Positions 55,961-64,000 of a stretch of DNA of 64,000 nt are shown piece after piece. The stretch lies in assembly GCA_037576215.1 (NCBI GenBank), contig JBANDB010000002.1:1240001-1304000 (forward strand), in the 5' to 3' direction. Each line of letters opens with the position of its first letter. The first letter of the stretch is position 1. The notes beneath the pieces are model-generated. The model worked only from the letters and a program-made list of their open reading frames with translations. It made no database searches and was not told the origin of the DNA. The translations under genes were made by a program, and so were the position numbers. The stretch is from Armillaria gallica. Taxonomy: Eukaryota; Basidiomycota; Agaricomycetes; Agaricales; Physalacriaceae.

Positions 55961-57732
55961 AGATGACAATGATGAAATCGTAGTCCTCAAACCTGAAGAC
56001 TTCCGAGCCATGATCATGCTGACCATAGAGGAGATGCAGAGGAGGATCAAGCATGCCACACACGATCATTGCTCCTGAGACAAAATGTCCTAGGCTCACT
56101 TAATCATGACCGAGGCATGGAAATGAGGGAAGGGCTGTTATATTATGATGAAAGAATCTATGTCTCACAGGATCATGTGCTACAGGGGGAAATCATTGCC
56201 CAGTCTCATGACCATATCATGGCAGGGCAGGCATCAAAAAAACCAAGGAACTTGTACTATGAGAATACTGGTGGCCAAAAATGAAATGAGATATTGAGGC
56301 CTACATCCATACCTGTGAAACCTGTCAATGAACCAAATCCAGCACCCAACCGAAAGTGGCCCCCCTACACCCCAATGCCATTCCTACAAGGCCATGGACA
56401 CACATATCAGTAGACATAGTTACTGGCTTACCAATGTGCTATGGCTACAATGCAATCCTTATGATCGTTGATTGCTTCTCCAAGGAAATCATCCCCATTG
56501 CATGCTCCATGGAACTCTCGTCGGAAGGATGGGTGAAGATTCTGCATGATGAAGTATATGCCAAACACAGAATGCCACAAATCGTTATCTCAGACCAAGG
56601 CACCGTATTTGTCTCTAAATTCATGAAAGACCTATACAATCTTTTACAGATCAAAAGCAACGTGTCAACCACATACCATCCTCAGACAGATGGCCAGACC
56701 GAATGAGTCAACCAAGAAGTTGAAAAATACCTCCACATTTTCGTCAATCATCTCCAAGATGACTGGGTGGAATGGCTCTCACTAGCTGCCTTCACACACA
56801 ACAATTGGACCCATTCCTCCACTGGCAAAGTCCATTTGAAGTCAATTATGGTTTTAACCCCCCCGTCCTCCCGGGTGCAAGAACCCAAGCCCCATTCTGA
56901 ACTCCAGCCTCAGGAACATTTGTATCAAAAATGCAGGAAAACCATGCCACCGCCAAATGATCTCTCGAAAAGGCCACTGATCAGATGAAGGCGCAGTATG
57001 ACAAGAAGAAGTGTCCTGCCATCAAGTACAAGGTTGGAGACAAGGCCTGGCTCAACACAACTAACATCCACCTCCCATGCCCCAAGAAGAAACTCGCAGA
57101 CAAGTGAACGGGTCCCTTCAAAATCACCAGCAAGAAAGGTGTGTCAGCCTATACCCTTAAACTCCCAACCAATTGGCACATTCACCTGACATTCAATGAA
57201 GTCCTACTCACCCCATATGTACCACCCGCATTCCCTAACCAAGAAAAACCACCACCACCACTGCCAGACCTTATTGACAGCAAAGAACACTATGAAATCG
57301 AAAAAGTCCTTGACAGTAGACTTCGTAAAACCAGGGAAAAGAAAGGACAGCCATACCAAACTAAAACCAATTACTTCATCAAGTGGAAGGGTTATGGACC
57401 AGAGTCGAACAGTTGGGTACAGGAGAAAGACATGGATGCTGACGAACTCATCAAGGAGTTCCTTGCTGAGCATGTCAACACCGTCATAATAAACCCCATT
57501 CACATCATTGACACCAAACCAGACCCTGACATGATGGATTACTTCCGATGGCAATATCTGGTCACCACCAAGTCTAGCTGACCTCAGTGGTATCGGGAAC
57601 AGGAGCTATGCCAACTACAGCCATTAATTGATGGATTCTGGATTACCCACGAAAACCCTTTCGACAACGGTTATGGAGGAGAGGCCCAAGGAATGTACAA
57701 CATGGACTTTGACAATGACTGGAGTGGACCAT
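55961..57732 (+). pseudogene. Chromovirus integrase with C-terminal chromodomain
   Basis: Zinc-binding HTCETCQ near 56310. Catalytic Asp in HISVDIVTGLP, Asp in VISDQGTVF and Glu in QTDGQTE (followed at once by TGA at 56704). A 4-bp deletion near 56222 shifts the frame upstream of EYWWPKMK. The chromodomain at about 57290-57480 (HYEIEKVLDSR...NYFIKWKGYGPESNSWVQE) keeps the Tyr and Trp positions of the methyl-lysine cage. The frame ends at TAA 57730-57732 after one more TGA. In intact relatives the chromodomain steers insertion to H3K9-methylated chromatin. Confidence 0.85.
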
Positions 57733-57756
57733 AACAGCAGTTGGGATGCCTGCCTT

Positions 57757-57769
57757 AATGAGGGGGTAA
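57757..57769 (+). promoter_or_regulatory. Polypurine tract of the chromovirus
   Basis: AATGAGGGGGTAA immediately precedes the 3' LTR start TGTTATGAC. Confidence 0.6.
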
Positions 57770-58151
57770 TGTTATGACTTATTCATTTTCCTTATCTTAT
57801 CTTCAGCACTTATCTTATCTCATCTTATCTGTAGGTGCCTGGACCAAGCTACATGTGGTTACTGAGCAACTTCAATAGCACTTCATGACTGTCATTCACT
57901 TTATGCATGTTCTCACTTCTTTCTCTCACAAAGAACTTATTATTAGACCCTCACTTTTTGTATATAAGAAGTGTAGCTCTCACTGTATGGTCTTCAGCTT
58001 TGAGCTAACATTTATTCATACCAATCTCTTTGCTTAATACTCGCCTAGAACTAAGACATTAGTCGTATCTCCTTTTGCCACAAGACTCAACGGTGACTGC
58101 CTGAACATGAGACAGCCATTGTTTACTCTTGATTGGAGGTTGGGTCTAACA
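57770..58151 (+). repeat. 3' LTR of the chromovirus
   Basis: 382 bp bounded by TGTTA...TAACA. Contains the TATA box GTATATAAGAAG. About 93-95% similar by eye to the 5' copy, mainly transitions. Confidence 0.9.
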
Positions 58152-59460
58152 GGCAGCCTCCCTCACTTCATATCCTGGATAGAGGCCAAGTCAAACTTGA
58201 GATTCTCTTCCATGATACAAAAGAAAGCTCAATATGCCTGCTGGCTTTTGGTAACTTATAAGGCCAGCACTGTCATTGCCTCATATAATTCATCCTTGGC
58301 AGATTTCTGAGTAAATGTATCAGTATGAAAAGTTGTGGTTGAGATGGGAAGCTATACTCGCAATGAGGTTCTCCATCTGAGTTTATGATCCCTGGTGGAG
58401 AAGATAGACATCATATCACTGTACAGTTTCTACTATAGCTTCATGGGGTGTTACACATTATGCTTTATAACCAAATTGTCATGGCTTCATTCACTGAACT
58501 ATGATGCAAGTGTATCATATATGGTGTCTCCAGTGCCAGCTGGCCCCAAAGTATTCACAAAATTGGGCCTATACTAATATCACACAGGGTCCCATTACAT
58601 GATGTGTGAATTAACGGTTGAAATTATACAGTACTGCTAGTGAAGATAAAAAATCCTTCTCTGAAGATGTGATGCCACTATGACTCCGTAAGACTTTGAC
58701 TGATGAAATGATGCAAAGATTTACATTCTCAAAATTGGATCTGAACACACTAAGCCAGCCAAATGTGATTCGAGTGCTTAAAAATTGGCTTAGGAGCTTG
58801 AAAAAAGAATGCCAGCAGGCTGGTTGCTAGTAACCATCAATGAACACACATGATTGAAGGGGGATGATTGAGAGCATGAGAACAGAATCAGCAGCTGGCA
58901 AGTCAGCTCTCAACAAGCTCCAAAGTTTGTCTCTTGATCAAGAGGCTCATGGTTTCCATTCTTGATGCTCCATGCTCTCCTTGTCTTCCTTGGCGACACT
59001 AAAATGATCTTTGTTATTATTTCCCTTTGACTGACCATGTTGAACATTGCCCTCTGCCCTGCATACTTCATAGATCTTGTTGAAACAACAGCAAAATTCA
59101 CTCTTGGCTAAAGTTTGTTTCAATATGAAGTTCTTCAAGCAGATCTGTTAGTTGAGATCATCACAGGCGAGTTTCTGGTAGCCAACTGGATATAAATTTG
59201 AAATGGGCTATGAAATCACCATTTTCCAGATCCTCATCTACTTACTCCAGCTTATTTATTCAGAATTGCCATTGCCATGCTTATCCAGGATTCTTCTTGC
59301 CACTTTTGCCATCTCTGCCCAGTGCCCTTTCAATTTCTGTTCAAGTTAGGGACAACTCATATAGCAGTGTTGATTACAAGGGCAAGGATGGCTGGCCTGA
59401 GAATGAGATTCTACACCAGCATAAGTACTTCATTGTTTCCTCTGAGCTGTACTGAGCATT
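58152..59460 (+). repeat. Dispersed repeat R, copy iii
   Basis: Begins directly after the chromovirus LTR, in the middle of the R consensus (CTCACTTCATATCCTGGATAGAGGCC). Follows copy ii to about 59200. CpG-depleted. No intact ORF. Confidence 0.6.
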
Positions 59461-59610
59461 GATATGCTGCCCACACATTCACACCTAGATTTTGCAATTT
59501 AGTAATCATACTAGTGCATATTTATCTCAGACTAGCCATAACTAAAGGGCTATAGTGGAGGCTTCAAGCTGATAGTCAAGCCAGAATGCTACTAGTCAAG
59601 CCAGGATTTA
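59461..59610 (+). repeat. Fragment of an LTR-C relative
   Basis: Reverse complement of about 41400-41560: ACACCTAGATTTTG, ACTAGTGCATAT, AGGCTT..GCTGATAGT. Contains ACTAGT twice. Confidence 0.6.
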
Positions 59611-59953
59611 CACTGCATGGTGGTTTTAATATCTGAGGTGAAAATATTGAAATCAAAAGTTGTTTATTTTTAGCAACATGTCAATCTAAAATATCCAATA
59701 AATAATCAAAAAATATTTTCAATACTCATGACTTTCTCAAGTTTTGAGGTAACTTTTTGAAATATAGAAAAGATATTTACAGTTTCTCAAATATATTTTA
59801 GACTCAAAATATGATTAAAATAAATATCTTTCAAATTCTATATTTTAAAATCAATTATCAAGACCATCATACAGTGTTAGGCACAATGCCACTATTGGGT
59901 CAAGTCTATCAGCTGGCATGACTAGCACCTTGAATACTAGGTGAGTCAGTAAA
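59611..59953. other. AT-rich stretch
   Basis: Very AT-rich, with TTTGAAATAT and TTTCTCAA runs. No gene or known repeat recognised. Confidence 0.4.
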
Positions 59954-61561
59954 TGATGAGCCTCCAGGCTCTGTACGCTCAGAATTCGCGGATTTAGCCA
60001 TCCATCACCTAATACCTTCGAAATGACGCCATTATAACCCTCACACACTCCATAACACTGCCAACTCTCGATAATACCATGGATTTTCGCAGTATAAGCC
60101 ACAAACATTCAGATCCAGTCCTAAAACTGTGACATCCACTCCTCACGCACTCCATTATCCTTCCCAGCTCACCTTGCATCACAATTACTGTATCCCATCA
60201 TGGCAAGGCACCTTTGATCAACAATCATCCTAAAACGGGGTTGCTATATCACTCAGAAGCACTAGTTGATGTGCCCATCAATCATTTAATGAAATGATGT
60301 GATTGACGCGAGTACCCTTCCAGCTACGATAATTACAGCCACAGCAACTATAGACCACGTTTACTAAGGCTGTTACATTGCCAAGACTTCGAATTATCGT
60401 TGCCCCATGCATACACCTCAGCATGGCAACTGCAGCTCAATAATCCGCAGCTACACAGCACCTTATGATCCGCTCATCACTCAATAAAACCACATGGTTC
60501 ACATCCATACACGGCAATGTTGAGGACTTGCTGTTACTTTAGAACCACAAATACCATATGTTTACTATGGCTATTACAAAAGCCAAGGACTTACAGCCTT
60601 ACTAAGGCTCCGAAGAATATTCTATTTATAAAATCGTACTTGTAGTATAAAAACTAGGTAGATACCGCATTTTTAGAGCTAGTTCTTACCCAGTTGACAA
60701 GGCTACAGCATTATCAGTCAGCTACAGTTACTCCAAGTTATTCCCCACCGCTTGCTTTACTCTTTAAACATTGTTGGTTGCACCAATACATGAAACCTTG
60801 TGTCAATAACTTGCTTTTGTCTTTTAATGCCACAACATCACATCACTTTCACCACATAGGATTGTTTCATCGCTTTCACCTTCTACATCGCCATCGTTTT
60901 CATTGCCCAGTTCAGTATTGCCTCTGTGTAGGCCCAGTTCAGCTCCATAGGATCACCCTCGTCTTTATCATTGTTCGGAGTTGCCGTGCATCTATTGCCA
61001 CAGCACCCCACTCAGCACCTTAGTTGCTACAATTTCTACCAGTTTCTTGCAGTCTCCATATGTTTATTGCTATTGTTTCAACTCACAATATTAGGTACAC
61101 CCCAAGCCACGTTTACTAGGCTATTTCGACGTCTTCTAGTCCATTGCCACAATTACTAGAGCATCACAATGTTTTCTAGTCTCTCCCCACATTTTCTCAA
61201 CCGTTGCTACGATTTCTCGCCCATTGCCACAATTTCTCGACCCATTTTCGTGGTCTCTAGACCATTTTCGCAGTTTCTATTGCAGTTTCTTGGTATTCAA
61301 GTCATACCAGATTCCGTCCCATCTCGTTTATCGAGATCCTTCCTGGCTTACAGCCAACATCTACTAGTACTCCTTGACCAAGAGTACTACTTCGCTGACT
61401 TAAAGTTGCAGTGTATCTTGTGTTATTGAGGAATTGACCGCACAGAGGTGCACTGAACCACTCGCAAACACATTGCCTTGATTGCTGTGTTGCTACGTTA
61501 ATTGCCTAAGCTCTCACCGAGTTTTGGGTGTTGCCATTGCCACGGAAGTCTAGGCTCATCA
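59954..61561 (+). repeat. Solo LTR of the LTR-B subfamily, inverted
   Basis: 1608 bp, the reverse complement of LTR-B (34440-36186), from TGATGAGCCTCCAGG to GTCTAGGCTCATCA. It lacks adjoining gag-pol, PBS or polypurine tract, so it is likely a solo LTR. No 5-bp target duplication seen (GTAAA versus ACGAG). Confidence 0.85.
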
Positions 61562-61674
61562 ACGAGAGTAGCTATGAGTGCACCTAACAAGAAGCAGAGC
61601 ATACAGGTCTTATGAAGGTACAGTCACTAGTGGAATGGTCTGCATGTGAGTGCTTAAGACAGGTTGACTAGCAG

Positions 61675-63329
61675 TGATGTGCTCGGTAACGGGCAGCATG
61701 CAAATGAAACTAGTGTCTAAATTGTCAATCTAGATACTAAATCACACACACACACAATCACCAATATTAAGTTCGAGGGTGAGTATGATAGAAGCACTCG
61801 TGGTGTACGTAGATTTTGATAATCAATTGGGTTTTGCTTTAAAACAACTTCGATTCAAGTCTAGAAGTGTTTACACAAGATACACTAATCGCGATAGCGA
61901 GGTATATGAACATGGGGGGTTTGTAAGGTATAATTTGAGTGGCTTAGACTCAAAACAACTTAGTCTAGAAGAGCTCGTAAAGCTCCAACTAGGGAAGCTT
62001 TAACAATCAAACAATCAAAGACCTAGAGGTCTACAAAGAGTGTAATTGCTCTGGAGTACACGGACTCGATTACAACACAAGCATACACACTTGCAACAAA
62101 GAACCAAAGTTCTACAAAGAGTACACAGACTCTACAAAGAACACACAGGTCCTGGCTTCAAGTACGAGACTTGCAAAGAGTACACAGACTCTAGAGTACA
62201 CTGACTCGTTAACTGTTCGAACTTAAAGTGTTCTAGGGCTTATTTCACTTCAACTAGGCAATGTCTTTGGTTGGTGGTCAACTTAGCATGTCTAGATCAC
62301 TTTAGTCAGTGAGGGAGCATGAGGCCTTTGTATGCAGAGCAGTTCAATTAACTAGCAAGGTGCAAACACGGGGACGACTCTTCTTCCTACTTAGTTCTTC
62401 TAGATTACTTATAGCCGCCCTTTTGGGGTTGACTTGGTAAACTTAATTCACTTCAGTCGAGGATATGGGATTAAACCAGTGATTGATTAGGTAGCTATAA
62501 GGCTACTAGCACAAATGTGGGGGAATGCTTTCCTGCCGTTATGTGTCTAGTTGCTGCTAATTTATACAATTTCTAGCCTAGGTATAGGAGCTTGTATCTA
62601 AAAGTAATTATGGTACGAGCTCTGGGTATCAATACAAACAATGAGTAATTAATTTATAAGTATTGCACTATTCTGAGGTTTCTATTCAGTTGGGCAGAAT
62701 GACTAGCAGTCATTCTATTGCCGAGGAGTGTCCTAATGGTCCATAGGAACCCCTCGCTTCTCCTTCATGCCTTGCCACATGGATCCCTATTCAATACTAT
62801 GGCTTGCACAGTATTTCGAGGATGTAACCACCGATCGCAATCAATCGTCAGACCAAGATTGTATTGCTTCGATCAGTATGCGATCTTAATTAGCTATCTC
62901 GGCACCAAGCATCAGTTATTCAGTTATTCCTAGGTTTAGTCATGTTCTAGACTAAGTTCATTTCACTGTGTGTATTGTTGTGGACTTAGCAATCCTTTTC
63001 TAGGTTTATTCAAGTCGTCGAGATGACAAGTAATCTAGTCCTTCTGTGTTCTGCTTTATTGTTTGTATCTCATCTCGATGTGTCCCTTGGTTCTGACTGT
63101 AAATAGTCTTGTTTTGGGCAGGAAATAGCATTCAATGTTGAAGGCTTGTAGAGTTGACTCGTCTAGGTGTCGCTTCTAAGTCCATTCTGACACTGTACTG
63201 CTCACTATCTTATGTAGTATACTAGCTATCAGTGTAAAGCCTTCACTATAGCTCTCTGTACTGCTTGTAGACTGTGCTATTTGATAGAAAATCACAAAAT
63301 CTACATGTAGCCTGATACTAAGCATATCA
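61675..63329 (+). repeat. LTR-2, second copy
   Basis: 1655 bp from TGATGTGCTCGG to AAGCATATCA, the inverted partner of 46539-48192. Flanked on both sides by GCAG, a possible short target duplication. Inserted into a reverse-oriented LTR-C copy on its right. The small ORF at 61779-62003 is part of the LTR and not a gene. Confidence 0.75.
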
Positions 63330-64000
63330 GCAGTGCAGCAGTCTCTAATGGGACTTAGAAATGAATTTAGCAATGACACGATGCTGTCCAGATCTGACTA
63401 GTGTGATATAGATCTATTACGATCAGCACTAGTATAGCCAGGCTGTGCCTTCGATCATGATCAACAGCTGCTACAGGCACGCTTGCCTGGCTAGTCATTT
63501 ATCCTTGACACTAGTGGAGCATCACTGGGCCAAGGACACAGAATACAACCACTAGCAGAGCTCCTAGGCTCACTAGTCAGCAAGCAACCATTTCTAGACC
63601 AACTATTGTGTGATTATTCACCATTATTCATGACTAGCCAAGAAATCCTTATCAATAATACCCCTCTAGTCAGTTATTTATATCTTGATCATACCTTGTT
63701 TGTCAATATATAAGTAGTAGAATAGGCACATGCATGGCCAGGCAAGCCATCTCCACAATTGTGACCTACTAGTCAGTATCTAGTGCCCCAATTCAAGGCT
63801 TTTGTGCTCAACCTCAATGAAGCGGCTGCTAGTTGCTAAGTTACCCATAGCATTGAGTGAATAGAAGTGTCTTAGAGCAATCATTTGTGTCCTGCAAAGG
63901 CCAAGAGTGTTTTGAAGTTAGTTTAGGCAAGTTCTCGAAGTTTAAAGTATTATTCTTAGGCCAAGAGCGCCACTAGTCTGCCTAGAAAGTGACTAGTCAA
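63330..64000 (+). repeat. Reverse-oriented LTR-C copy running off the window
   Basis: Reverse complement of about 41215 back to 40560, for example CACTAGTGGAGCAT and GTCATTTATCCTTGACACTAG. Several ACTAGT sites. Continues beyond the right edge. Confidence 0.7.

Larger units (their letters stand above)
48193..58151 (+). mobile_element. Chromodomain Ty3/Gypsy element (chromovirus), inactivated
   Basis: A plus-strand element with LTRs (5' copy truncated at its left end), gag with zinc knuckle, protease, RT, RNase H, integrase and C-terminal chromodomain, in that order. It is interrupted by a 2.07-kb nested insertion in the protease. Nearly all in-frame stops are TGA in places where Arg is conserved, and there are a few small indels. 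The chromodomain suggests targeting to methylated-histone heterochromatin. Confidence 0.9.

Overview
The window looks like a nuclear contig of an agaricomycete (mushroom-forming) basidiomycete. The clues are two secreted GMC oxidoreductase genes with ten exons and 47-60 nt introns, a MYND zinc-finger gene remnant, a chromodomain Ty3/Gypsy element and dense nested LTR retroelements. This assignment is an inference from gene architecture; no sequence search was possible.

Layout. 1-10.2 kb is a gene island. It holds a partial GMC flavoenzyme gene (minus strand, off the left edge) and two complete, tandemly duplicated GMC genes (3959-6198 and 7953-10180) with the same ten-exon structure and 587/585-codon products. 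10.2-19.3 kb is repeat-rich: a TA-flanked MITE, foldbacks, tRNA-like SINE fragments, a long ORF with two TGA stops, and a MYND-type gene on the opposite strand cut at its 5' side by an LTR.

19.3-36.2 kb reads as one giant LTR retroelement in minus orientation: LTR (right), primer-binding-like site, gag, protease, RT/RNase H and integrase, then a polypurine tract and the left LTR. Between integrase and the polypurine tract lie two genes on the opposite strand, M1 (21658-24242) and M2 (25165-27091), with six and four spliceosomal introns. Both products contain a perfectly spaced Zn2Cys6 (GAL4-type) cysteine cluster.

39.6-48.2 kb holds a second, diverged family with the same plan: LTR-C, polypurine tract, then a decayed M1'/M2' pair, cut by an inverted LTR. 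This family is densely sprinkled with the palindrome ACTAGT in LTR, introns and spacer but hardly in exons. 48.2-58.15 kb is a decayed chromovirus carrying a 2 kb nested insertion that ends in a strong hairpin. 58.15-64 kb holds repeat relics and inverted solo LTRs.

Theme. The retroelements are inactivated almost entirely by TGA codons at positions where CGA is expected, and by other CpG-to-TpG/CpA changes. This fits methylation-linked deamination. The most interesting item is the antisense, intron-bearing, zinc-cluster gene pair carried by two LTR families. Because it is antisense to the element's RNA genome, its introns would survive retrotransposition, and it may encode regulators of the element.
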